DNA from: Pseudoscardovia radai
GTDB taxonomy: Bacteria > Actinomycetota > Actinomycetes > Actinomycetales > Bifidobacteriaceae
Length of the DNA stretch: 64,000 bases
Direction: 5' to 3'
Assembly (NCBI RefSeq): GCF_002259605.1
Contig: NZ_MWWR01000007.1
Span: forward strand, 107,284-171,283
In this document: positions 6,735 through 14,984 of the stretch, one piece after another
Layout: every line of letters begins with the position of its first letter
Position numbering within the stretch: the first letter of the stretch is position 1
Notes under the pieces: model-generated
What the model was told of the DNA's origin: nothing
What the model saw: the letters and a program-made list of their open reading frames with translations, nothing else
The model's database searches: none
Position numbers and translations under genes: made by a program

Positions 6735-9700
6735 TCAGACGAGCTGGAAATCGATCCGGCTGGGCCCGTCTCCTTCCTTGCCGCCGGCGGATTCGCCGCG
6801 CGTCACCTTGATCTGGGTGCCGATGCTCTCCTGCAGCTGGCTGACATGCGAGATGATGCCGATGGACCGGCCCTGCTCCGCGAGTTTCTGAAGCTCGAGG
6901 ATCACATCCCGGCGGCAGGTGTCGTCCAGGGTTCCGAAGCCCTCGTCGATAAAGAACACGCCCATCTCGATGCCGGACGTGCGCGTCTGCACGACGCGCG
7001 CCAGCCCCAGGGACAGCGCCAGCGAGATGAAGAAGGTTTCGCCGCCCGACAGCGTCTTGACGTCGCTGTTCCTGTTCGTGCGCGCATCATAGACGGAGAT
7101 CGGAAGACCCTGCTTGGCGTTGCCCTTCGCCCCGCTTCCCAAGCTCAGGCGGAAGATGCCGCCGTGGATGCCCCTGAGGATGACATTGGTTTCATCCAGC
7201 ACGGCGGTGAAGATCTGCTGCACCGCGTATGCCGAGATCGTAAGCTTATCGGCGTTGTCGCCCTTGCTGTTGTTGCCACGCAGCAGCTGGCTCATGCGCT
7301 GGTACGGCCAGGCCTCGGTGCGCGTTGCCTCCCAGTCGTCGGCGGCTTCGTCGATGGCCTGGCGCTTGTCTGCGAAATCGTCGTATGACGATTTCGCAGA
7401 CTCATAGGCGCTGTTCGCATCGTCATACGCCTGGGACGCCTCGCCGAGGCGGGCGCGCAGCTCCTCCCCGTCGATGGCGGCGATGGCGGAGCCCAGATGC
7501 GTGCGCCGGACGGCGACAGCCTGCTCCGCGTCCGCATCGGAATCCGACTCCCCCGCCGTCCACAGGGCGAGGTTCTTGGGTAGCTCATCGAGCGACAGCA
7601 GCCGCAGGGCGCGTCCGCCGTCCTCCGCCAGATGGCCGCGCAGGTCCTTGGTCGCCGCATCGAGCTGATCATTCGTGGACGTGACCTTCTGCTCGTAGGA
7701 ACGCACCTGACCGTCGAGAGCGCTGAGCTCCTGCGGATCGATCACGGCCGCGAGCGCGGCATCCAGGGAGGCGAAGCCATGCTCCGAGATGGACTTGTCG
7801 AGCTTGGCGCGGGCGGATTCGAGATCCTTCCGCTTCTGCTCGAGCACGTCGGTGCAGGATCGGCAGTCGGCCTCAGCCTTGGTGCGCTCATCGAGCGCCT
7901 TCGCGATGGCATCGAGACTGGCGGCGATCTCGCGGTCCGCTTCGATCTGCTTGTCGAGAGCGGCGATGCGGTCGGTCAGCTCACTCCGGTTTTTCCCAGC
8001 GCAGGCCTCGCGGCGTTTGGCCACGTCCTCCTGCTTGGTGGTGGCCTTGCCCTGCTGCACGGAGACCTCGTTCTGCGCCTTGTCACGGGCCTTCTGGGCG
8101 GCGTCCAGGGCTTGTGACGCCTCCTTGAGGCCGGGCAGCGCCTTCTTGGTCTGCTCGATGGTATCGAGAGCCGTGCGGGCGGCATCCCGATCGGACTGTG
8201 CGGCATCCCGCGTGGTGTCCTTGAGACCGTTTTCCAGAGCCGCGACCTTGCCCCGGCACTGGTTGAGTTCGCTCTTGGCACTCTCCCATGCCGCCTGGGC
8301 GTCTTTCAGCTGTGCGGCGGCTTCTTCCGCTGCCGCGGTGGCATCGGCATCGGATGCGGTCCGGGTACGGGGATGCTCGGTGGAGCCGCAGACCGGGCAC
8401 GGTTGCCCGTCCTCGAGGGCGCCGAGTTCGGCGATGCGGCGCTCGAGCTCGGCTTCCTCGTACTTCTTCTGAGCGGCGTCATGCGCGGCGTGGGCGGCCT
8501 TCTCGGCCTTGCCAAGCTTCGCTTCCTCCGCGTGCAGCCTGTCAAGCTCGTCGAAATCGGCGAGGGCCTTGGTCGCCGTGTCGAATGCGGTCTGCCGAGC
8601 GGGTTCCGACGTCACGATATTCTGGGCGTTGTCATAATCGGAGACGATTTTCTCAGGGTCCCCGCACTCCGCGAGCTTCGCCTCGGCTTCCTCGAGGGTT
8701 TTCTGCGCGGATGCCACGTCCTCCTGCAGGCCGGCCAGTTCCTTCTCGGCCTGGTCGAGCTGATCGAGCTGGTTGAGATCACTCTGGCATGTCTGGCGCT
8801 CGGCCTCGCCTGCCGCAACAGCTGTCTGCGCTTTCTGCGCTTCGGTCTGACGCTTGGTCAGAGCTTCCTTCGACTCCATGGCCTCGAGCCTGTCGGTGGC
8901 TTCCTTCAGGTCCTTCTGCTTCTGCGACACGGCGGTTTCGGCTTCCGACACGGCATCATGGGCATCGGAAACGGGCTGGGCGTTGCGCGCGGCCTCAACG
9001 CGCCGGCTGATTTCATCGATCTGTGCCTTGCCCGCGGCGAGACTCGTCTGGTTCTCGACAAGTTCCTTCTGCTTGTGAAGATCCTCCTCGAGCTTTCCGG
9101 CGACGGTGCAATCCGCCTGGGCCTCGTCACGCTTCTGCAGGGCCTTCCTGCGGATGGCATCGCCCTGCGTCGTCAGCGCGTCCAGCTTCGCGTCGATTCG
9201 GTCGAGAATGCCGTCGAGCTCCTGGCGCTTCGTCGGGACATTGTCGACGGGCAGCTCCACCAGCTGGTCGTTCTTCGACCCGTCGGCGACGCCGTTCCAC
9301 TCTTCCAAAAGATCGCGCAGCCCGGTCGGTGCGGCTTCGACCTCGGAATCGTCGGCGTCGGAATCGTCGGTATTGGAATCGTCGTGGTTGTCGGACGCAT
9401 CGTCATCGGACGGAAGATTGGACAGCGCACCTTTCAGCTCCGACACCTTGCCGTGCAGCACGGAGCTGGAACTCGCGATGCCCGCGTTCTTCTCCCTTTC
9501 CATGTCCTGCAATGCGTCTTCGATATCCTTATAGAGGCCGAGACGGAAGATGTCGATCAGCATCTTGCTGCGATCCTCCGGCTTGGCCTTGAGGAAGGAT
9601 TCGAACTGCCCCTGCGGCAGGCAGATGACGGTGCGGAACTGGTCGGCGTTCAGTCCCACGATTTTGGGGATGACGCCATCGGTCTGCTTGGCACCCTTTG

Positions 9701-10232
9701 AGCCGTCAGCCTGCCTGGCGCCATTGGCCACCACTGTTGCATCGGCATCATTGCGCGCGAAGTCGATCAGCGCCTCGCCCGCCTTGCGGATGTCCGTCAT
9801 GTCCTCGGCGGATTCCTGTGCGGAATAGAAACCTTGCTGGTTGAGCTGCTTGACCGTCACGGCCTCGGATTCATGCTTCCATTCGGATTCCGGGGCGTCG
9901 AGATGCCCCCTCTTGGGACGGTTGTACCCCGGTATGCGCCTGATGTAGTACGTGGTGCCGTTCTCGCTGAAGATAAGCTCCACGCGGCTCGCATCCGCGC
10001 CGGCCTGTTTGTCGAGGAAGCGCGAGCGCATGCGTTCCTTGCCCGCTTCGCCGTCGTTCCTCGTCATCGTGCCGAACAGCGCAAAGCAGATGGCATCGAT
10101 GATTGTGCTCTTGCCGGCGCCCGTATCGCCGTCGATGAGGAACAGGCCGTTCCTCGACAGCTTGCCGAAGTCGATGAAGAACTCGTCCTTATACGGACCG
10201 ATGCCCTTGATGGCCAATGCCCGGATCTTCAT
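6735..10232 (-). CDS. sbcC: Exonuclease SbcCD ATPase subunit SbcC
   Basis: 1165 aa, SMC-like. N-terminal half ATPase carries Walker A G35-D-T-G-A-G-K-S42; long coiled coils flank a zinc-hook C612-P-V-C615; the C-terminal half has the signature L-S-G-G-E-T and Walker B V-F-F-I-D-E-G-F-G-T-L-D. With SbcD it forms the Mre11/Rad50-type complex that opens DNA hairpins and trims blocked ends. It is somewhat longer than the about 1050 residues of E. coli SbcC, partly because of an Asp/Ser-rich insertion at about 270-300 in the first coiled arm. The ATG follows GGGAGAGGACAACGAC. The gene starts 28 bp after sbcD ends, so the two form an operon. Confidence 0.96.
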   Translation of the reverse strand: MKIRALAIKGIGPYKDEFFIDFGKLSRNGLFLIDGDTGAGKSTIIDAICFALFGTMTRNDGEAGKERMRSRFLDKQAGADASRVELIFSENGTTYYIRRIPGYNRPKRGHLDAPESEWKHESEAVTVKQLNQQGFYSAQESAEDMTDIRKAGEALIDFARNDADATVVANGARQADGSKGAKQTDGVIPKIVGLNADQFRTVICLPQGQFESFLKAKPEDRSKMLIDIFRLGLYKDIEDALQDMEREKNAGIASSSSVLHGKVSELKGALSNLPSDDDASDNHDDSNTDDSDADDSEVEAAPTGLRDLLEEWNGVADGSKNDQLVELPVDNVPTKRQELDGILDRIDAKLDALTTQGDAIRRKALQKRDEAQADCTVAGKLEEDLHKQKELVENQTSLAAGKAQIDEISRRVEAARNAQPVSDAHDAVSEAETAVSQKQKDLKEATDRLEAMESKEALTKRQTEAQKAQTAVAAGEAERQTCQSDLNQLDQLDQAEKELAGLQEDVASAQKTLEEAEAKLAECGDPEKIVSDYDNAQNIVTSEPARQTAFDTATKALADFDELDRLHAEEAKLGKAEKAAHAAHDAAQKKYEEAELERRIAELGALEDGQPCPVCGSTEHPRTRTASDADATAAAEEAAAQLKDAQAAWESAKSELNQCRGKVAALENGLKDTTRDAAQSDRDAARTALDTIEQTKKALPGLKEASQALDAAQKARDKAQNEVSVQQGKATTKQEDVAKRREACAGKNRSELTDRIAALDKQIEADREIAASLDAIAKALDERTKAEADCRSCTDVLEQKRKDLESARAKLDKSISEHGFASLDAALAAVIDPQELSALDGQVRSYEQKVTSTNDQLDAATKDLRGHLAEDGGRALRLLSLDELPKNLALWTAGESDSDADAEQAVAVRRTHLGSAIAAIDGEELRARLGEASQAYDDANSAYESAKSSYDDFADKRQAIDEAADDWEATRTEAWPYQRMSQLLRGNNSKGDNADKLTISAYAVQQIFTAVLDETNVILRGIHGGIFRLSLGSGAKGNAKQGLPISVYDARTNRNSDVKTLSGGETFFISLALSLGLARVVQTRTSGIEMGVFFIDEGFGTLDDTCRRDVILELQKLAEQGRSIGIISHVSQLQESIGTQIKVTRGESAGGKEGDGPSRIDFQLV

Positions 10233-10260
10233 GTCGTTGTCCTCTCCCTAACCGATTTTC

Positions 10261-11697
10261 CTAGTCGTTCCCGTTGCCATTGGATTCCGATGCCACTGAC
10301 TCCGTGGCATCCGCGGTAACGCGCGAACGCCGCCCGCGCCTGCCGCTCGCAGCGCCCGCCTTGGCACCCGACGCGTCCGCCTGCGGAACGTTCTGGGCAC
10401 GCTTCAGCGCCTCGCCCAGAACCTTCTTCTCCTGGGCGGTCGCCTCCAGCCCGGTGACATCGCGCACGAAGGAGAGCATGACGTCCAATGGATCGTCCAC
10501 ATTGCGCTGGATGGCGCGGCCATCTGCCGTCGTGCGATCCTTCTCGCCGTATGCCGTCGGCTTGTAGCCCAGCACCGTGCTGAACGCTGTATGGATCTCG
10601 CCCCACGGGTCCTTGTGCTTCTCGGGGTCGAAGCCGAAGGTGAGGTTGACGAAATCATCCCGGTACTGTGCGCACTCCGGGCCGAGGATCTCGTCGATGT
10701 CTCCCTTGAGGTTCACGATGCGGCGCTGGCCGGATTCGATGAAGCGTTCGGAGATATCGGTCACCTTGCCGCCGTCGATGGTGACGATGTCCACCACGCG
10801 GTAGTTGCCCTCCCTCGGCTTGGACTGCTTGACGTCGTCGGCGTCATACGCGAGCAGAGAGCCGCAATAACGTGCCTGGGGAAGCTGGCCGTCCCCGACG
10901 ATGGTGACGGTCTGCGGCTTGTGGATATGCCCCAGGGCCAGATAGTCGAAGCCCGATCCGGCGAAGTATTCGCTGGGGATGGCTTCGGCGGTTCCGACGA
11001 TCAGCGGCGACTCCGAGGCGGCGTGTTCCGTGTCGCCGCCGGAGAAATCGTCGCGCTTCTCCCCGATCTTTCCCCGAAGGCGGCTCGCCACATTCGCATG
11101 CATCATGAGGATGGATGCGAGGCGGGGATCGCTCTCGCGACGCTTGGCAAGGTCGCGCGATGCCAGCCGGATGGCGGCGCCCGTCACCGCCTGCGTCGTC
11201 TCCTCGAGCACCTCGTCTTCGGGAAGGTCCGGATCGGCCTGGTGCAGGAGCCTGTTGAGCGGGAAACGCGCCACGCTCGGGTACAGGTACGGGAAGGCGT
11301 ACACGGCGAGTCTCTCGTCGCCGCGCTCCACCATCACCGGAGTGGCCACGCCATCCACCTGAGAGCAGATATGGAGGTTGCTCGGCATGAGCGGGGAGAG
11401 AAAGCCCAGTTTGACGGCGGAGTCATGATTGCCGGGGATGAGGATGACGTCCACGGCCGGCTTGCCGTCCCTTTCGATATGGACGAGATCCGTCAGAACC
11501 TCACTGAGCATGCCCACCTGCTGATCGCCTGGCAGCTTGGTGTCATAGACATCTCCGGAGACGAGCACGACGTCGATATGCTCGTCCCTTACGGTGTCCA
11601 CGATCCACTGCAGCGCGCGCCGCTGGACCTCGGACTGGTCGTAGCCGTCGAGTTTGCGGCCCAAATGCCAGTCGGATGTGTGCAGAACCTTGATCAT
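10261..11697 (-). CDS. sbcD: Exonuclease SbcCD nuclease subunit SbcD
   Basis: 478 aa. Calcineurin-like phosphoesterase motifs are in place: H-T-S-D-W-H-L-G at 6-13, V-S-G-D-V-Y-D near 45, P-G-N-H-D-S near 90 and a distal G-H-I-H segment near 253. The C-terminal capping domain continues to about 430 and ends in an Ala/Ser/Arg-rich tail absent from short homologues. It is the Mn-dependent nuclease partner of SbcC, encoded immediately upstream of it. Start ATG 11697 has GGAAAGGGACATC before it. Confidence 0.95.
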   Translation of the reverse strand: MIKVLHTSDWHLGRKLDGYDQSEVQRRALQWIVDTVRDEHIDVVLVSGDVYDTKLPGDQQVGMLSEVLTDLVHIERDGKPAVDVILIPGNHDSAVKLGFLSPLMPSNLHICSQVDGVATPVMVERGDERLAVYAFPYLYPSVARFPLNRLLHQADPDLPEDEVLEETTQAVTGAAIRLASRDLAKRRESDPRLASILMMHANVASRLRGKIGEKRDDFSGGDTEHAASESPLIVGTAEAIPSEYFAGSGFDYLALGHIHKPQTVTIVGDGQLPQARYCGSLLAYDADDVKQSKPREGNYRVVDIVTIDGGKVTDISERFIESGQRRIVNLKGDIDEILGPECAQYRDDFVNLTFGFDPEKHKDPWGEIHTAFSTVLGYKPTAYGEKDRTTADGRAIQRNVDDPLDVMLSFVRDVTGLEATAQEKKVLGEALKRAQNVPQADASGAKAGAASGRRGRRSRVTADATESVASESNGNGND

Positions 11698-11946
11698 GAT
11701 GTCCCTTTCCGTCGTATCCTTCCGTCATATCCGGTTCCCCGGATCCCGGTGCCCCCGGGCTGTGATCGGTTGGTGCCGAATGCCTCCGGCTTGCGTTCTT
11801 GCCTGTGTCCCTTACCTGTGGTTTCTTACCTGTGTTCGGTTTCCACCGGTGTCTGTTTCCACCCGTGCGCGTTCCACTCGTGCGCGTTCCCGCCAGTTTC
11901 CCCAACGCAGACGCCCCCAACGCAGACGCACCGTGGCGGCGGCGCA
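11698..11946. other. Spacer with short degenerate direct repeats
   Basis: About 250 bp separate the DEDDh exonuclease gene from sbcD. The region 11800-11940 is built of imperfect short repeats on the plus strand (CTTACCTGTG twice, GTTTCCACC(G/C)GTG, GTGCGCGTTCC twice, CCAACGCAGACGC twice). No open frame or RNA gene is convincing. A promoter for sbcDC should lie here but I could not define one. Confidence 0.5.
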
Positions 11947-13143
11947 TCACAACAGCAAATGGTTGGTCTCCAGCTCCGCCAGGACCGTGCGCAGCATGAG
12001 GTCGGAATCGGCCAGCCCCAGGTGCTTCTCCTTGCTGCCGTCGTCCAGCGTCCCCCTGCGGCGAGCCCAGTTCTCGAGGGAGGCCGGGCGCGAGTCCAGG
12101 GGAAGCGAATCGATGTCGCGGTCGAGCTTCCTGCAGATCTCGCGGGTGTCGATCGGGAGAATCGTGCCGTTCTTGAACCCCTCGGCGTACCCGTCAAGGA
12201 AGTACAGGAACCAGGTGTGCTCGAACGCCGCATTATGCGCCATATACGGACCGGCGTTGAGCTGATCGAGAACAAGTGCCTGCAGGTCGGTGTCCTCGCG
12301 GAATTCGGGACGCGCCCTGACATCGTCCCACGTGATGTGGTGCACGTCGGCGAACGGAATCGGATGGCTTTCGTACCAATCCGGCAGACCGGAATAGTAC
12401 GATGCGCCGTCTGTCGGAACCGCACCCTTCCTGAGTTCGACGTTCAGCCACCCCGTGTTGATGATGTAACCGCGCAGCGGGTCTCCGCCCGTCGTCTCGA
12501 GGTCGATGCCGGTGACGGTTCCGCGGTATGGCGCCCTGCGGTACTCGGCCTTGACACGAGTGCGGTATTCGCTCTGGGGCTTGCGGTTGACGTGGCGCTC
12601 CACATCTTCGAGATCGCGCCCCTGCAGGGCGGCGATGCCGCGCAGAACCGTGCGGTACGGAAGATGGCGCGGCAGACGGTCGACCGGCTCGAGCGTCACT
12701 CCCCTGGCCTCGAGCAGGCGCACCATGGCGCGGTTGCGGTCGGCCAGACGGCGCACGATGCTGAAGTCGAAAGGCGGCTCGTTGGCGCGCATCCACACGG
12801 CGGTCAGCGACTCGATGGCGGATTCGCTTTCCAGAACCGCCGCCTCGTCCAGCGTCTCCGGATCGATGTCGGCCACCCCTTGGGTTCCGGCATCCACGAG
12901 TTCCTCGTCGTCGATATGCGTCACGCCTTCGGAACCGTACGCCTGGTCGGCGCGGGGCGCCCCGGCATGCGCCGTCGCATACTCCCATGCCTGCTCATAG
13001 GGCATGAGGGGACGCTCATGCGCCTTCCTTGACGCCGTATGCGCCTCGTTCTTCGGGGCGTCGCTTGCCCCGCCGTTGTTCGCTCCGCGGTTATTCGTCA
13101 CGCCGTCGTTCATCCCCTGGTTGTCCAGATCCTTGCCTTCCAT
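11947..13143 (-). CDS. DEDDh-type 3'-5' exonuclease with long N-terminal domain
   Basis: 398 aa from ATG 13143, placed by GGGGAGGAGG and by the stop of the upstream gene one base away. The first about 60 residues are Asn/Gly-rich and disordered, residues about 90-205 are helical and unrecognised, and the last about 190 are a DnaQ-fold domain. Motif I is I-D214-L-E216-T-T-G. Motif II is A-H-N-A-A-F-E, with Glu where the family usually has Asp. Motif III is H-L-G-L-A-D, the H-x4-D of the DEDDh class. A conserved H-H-I-T-W-D element lies between, as in phage exonucleases. Likely a single-strand or mismatched-end exonuclease. It is translationally coupled to the duplicated-domain gene and sits just upstream of sbcDC. 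Confidence 0.75.
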   Translation of the reverse strand: MEGKDLDNQGMNDGVTNNRGANNGGASDAPKNEAHTASRKAHERPLMPYEQAWEYATAHAGAPRADQAYGSEGVTHIDDEELVDAGTQGVADIDPETLDEAAVLESESAIESLTAVWMRANEPPFDFSIVRRLADRNRAMVRLLEARGVTLEPVDRLPRHLPYRTVLRGIAALQGRDLEDVERHVNRKPQSEYRTRVKAEYRRAPYRGTVTGIDLETTGGDPLRGYIINTGWLNVELRKGAVPTDGASYYSGLPDWYESHPIPFADVHHITWDDVRARPEFREDTDLQALVLDQLNAGPYMAHNAAFEHTWFLYFLDGYAEGFKNGTILPIDTREICRKLDRDIDSLPLDSRPASLENWARRRGTLDDGSKEKHLGLADSDLMLRTVLAELETNHLLL

Positions 13144-13144
13144 A

Positions 13145-14380
13145 TCAGGCCTCCTCCCCTTCGGTAGCGTATCCGTCGCCCCGCCCGATGTCATGTCGGT
13201 CCGTGTCCTGTTCGCCGCGTATATCGCTGGTGCCGTGGAACAGGTACTCACGGCGGAAAGCCCGCCATTCCTTTTCCACATTCTCAGGCCCCATCCGGTC
13301 CGCGCGGATCTCGAGGAACGAGGCATACTTCTTGGTCGCCGCATGCATCCGGCCCCTGTCGTCACGCCATGTGTTGCCCGATTCGTCGGGGGTATCGAAT
13401 CTCTTCTGGTAGTTGTCGGTCTGTTTCAACGCCCGTTCGATGGCGGACATCAGACGCGGATTCGAGATGATGAACAGGTTGTCGGGCAGCAGTGACGTCA
13501 GACCCGTGAACGGATCCGACAGAAGCCGGCGGGTGTCGGCGTAACGGTACATGGAGCTGTCGAAATTCTCCAGGCATGATGAGTAGAGCTTCGTCTGCGT
13601 CTGGGACAGATGGACATCCTCCAACAGCCAGCGTTCGAACAACCTCTTCATGTCCGTGGCCGACGGCAACCTGATGCCCGCAGCCTCCTCGATGGGGTTT
13701 TCCGACGGCAGCCCAGCGCCGGATGTACGGGACGCCCTTTTCGTGGTGACCGCGAGACGCGAGGGATCGCCGAACGCCTCGGTGCCGCCGTCCTCCATCA
13801 TGCTCACGATCCTGGGAAAAGCCTGCCGGAACTCCTCGGCCTCCCGCCTGACGTCATTCTCCGAAAGGCGCGACGGGCGCTCCTTCAGGAAGTTCTCGTA
13901 TTTGTTGAACGCCGAGAACAGACGGCTGTGGTCGTCGGCGAACCCATCCGAACGCCCGCGCGGCCGCTTGGTCTCATAGGAACGCGAGTTGTCAAGCGCC
14001 TTGATGGCATAGGCGAAAACCCTGGCATTCCCGATGGCAAAAAGATTAGAAGGGAGCACGGAGAGAATGCCGGCCTCTTTGCTGGCGAAGGAGATATGCG
14101 TGCCCACGAAACGGTAGCACCCCGGGTCATAGTTCCTCAGATAGGAGCAGTATGCCGAGACCGTGTTCTTGCGCACGGACCTTCCCCCCAGCCACTCCCG
14201 GAAATCACACTCCATGCTCTTGGCATACGCCGCGCCGGACGCAATCTTGCGTCGCGCGGACTGCGGCTGATACAGCACCGGCGCCGTCTGCGTCGACGGC
14301 TCCGATGATGCCGCCCGCCCCTTCTGCACTTCCGATGCCGCGTTCACGGTTTCCGAGAGCCTGTTGGTTGCTGCTGTCAT
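13145..14380 (-). CDS. Internally duplicated helical protein of unknown function
   Basis: 411 aa from ATG 14380, chosen for GAAAGGAGGCG upstream; the open frame extends further but without a ribosome site. Two copies of an about 130-residue unit are visible at 60-190 and 248-381. Each opens with F-x-x-W-L and a polar helix with a Ser/Thr and Tyr, carries a near-identical L-P-(S/D)-N-L-F-x-I-x-N-x-R block 49-50 residues later (109-120 and 298-309), and closes with K-Y-x-x-F-L-x-x-R (160-168 and 351-359). The opening resembles the SAM-like arm-binding domain of tyrosine recombinases, but no catalytic domain follows. I do not recognise the family. It is coupled to the exonuclease gene at 13143, suggesting a DNA-targeting partner. 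Confidence 0.65.
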   Translation of the reverse strand: MTAATNRLSETVNAASEVQKGRAASSEPSTQTAPVLYQPQSARRKIASGAAYAKSMECDFREWLGGRSVRKNTVSAYCSYLRNYDPGCYRFVGTHISFASKEAGILSVLPSNLFAIGNARVFAYAIKALDNSRSYETKRPRGRSDGFADDHSRLFSAFNKYENFLKERPSRLSENDVRREAEEFRQAFPRIVSMMEDGGTEAFGDPSRLAVTTKRASRTSGAGLPSENPIEEAAGIRLPSATDMKRLFERWLLEDVHLSQTQTKLYSSCLENFDSSMYRYADTRRLLSDPFTGLTSLLPDNLFIISNPRLMSAIERALKQTDNYQKRFDTPDESGNTWRDDRGRMHAATKKYASFLEIRADRMGPENVEKEWRAFRREYLFHGTSDIRGEQDTDRHDIGRGDGYATEGEEA

Positions 14381-14984
14381 CGTAGACTCGCCTCCTTTCC
14401 ATTTCTCTCCGTGAATCCCCGTGGATCCACCCCGGGCCCCGGCCTTCGGAGCCCTTTCCAATTTCCGTCGATCTGACGTCGACAGACACGATGCCGCGCG
14501 ATCCCGTCGCACCGCATCGACGCATCCGCCACAGGCCGATGACATTCCGGACCTCCCTGTTCCAGAACAGACGATCGGTTTGCCGACCCGGCCCGATGCC
14601 GGGCGATAACCTCACCCATCAGACGCCTGTTGCTTTTGCGTAATTGCAACTATACACTAGCTTCTCCGCAATGGTATTTTGCATCTAAATTCGGAAAAAA
14701 TACAGCTAATATCGCTGCATTCCCGCCATTTTTTGGCGTGTCGCAAAATTGTGGAAATGCCAAAAGTTTTGCGTAAATGCACATCAACCGCAATTTGCAT
14801 GCGTTTCGCCGCAATTTCCGCAATTCTGTTCACCGACAATTTACCGTCGTGTCGCAACCGTGTGCGGCCATCGCCATCCCGATATAGAATCGGGAATATG
14901 CACGGTGCAAGGGGCACCATGCAGGCGGACGGCCATGCTGGTCGCCCGAAGGGAAGATTCCACACACGGGAAGAAGGAATCACG
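14381..14984. promoter_or_regulatory. Divergent intergenic region with AT-rich core
   Basis: 604 bp between the leftward duplicated-domain gene and the rightward secreted-protein gene. 14630-14850 is strikingly AT-rich against the surrounding DNA and contains many GCAATT/TTGC words (for example TTGCGTAATTGCAA near 14636). Next to the secreted gene, CCCGAT-ATAGA-ATCGGG (about 14879-14895) is a small palindrome with a TATAGAAT -10-like core. No gene or structured RNA is evident. Both divergent promoters are expected here. Confidence 0.45.
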
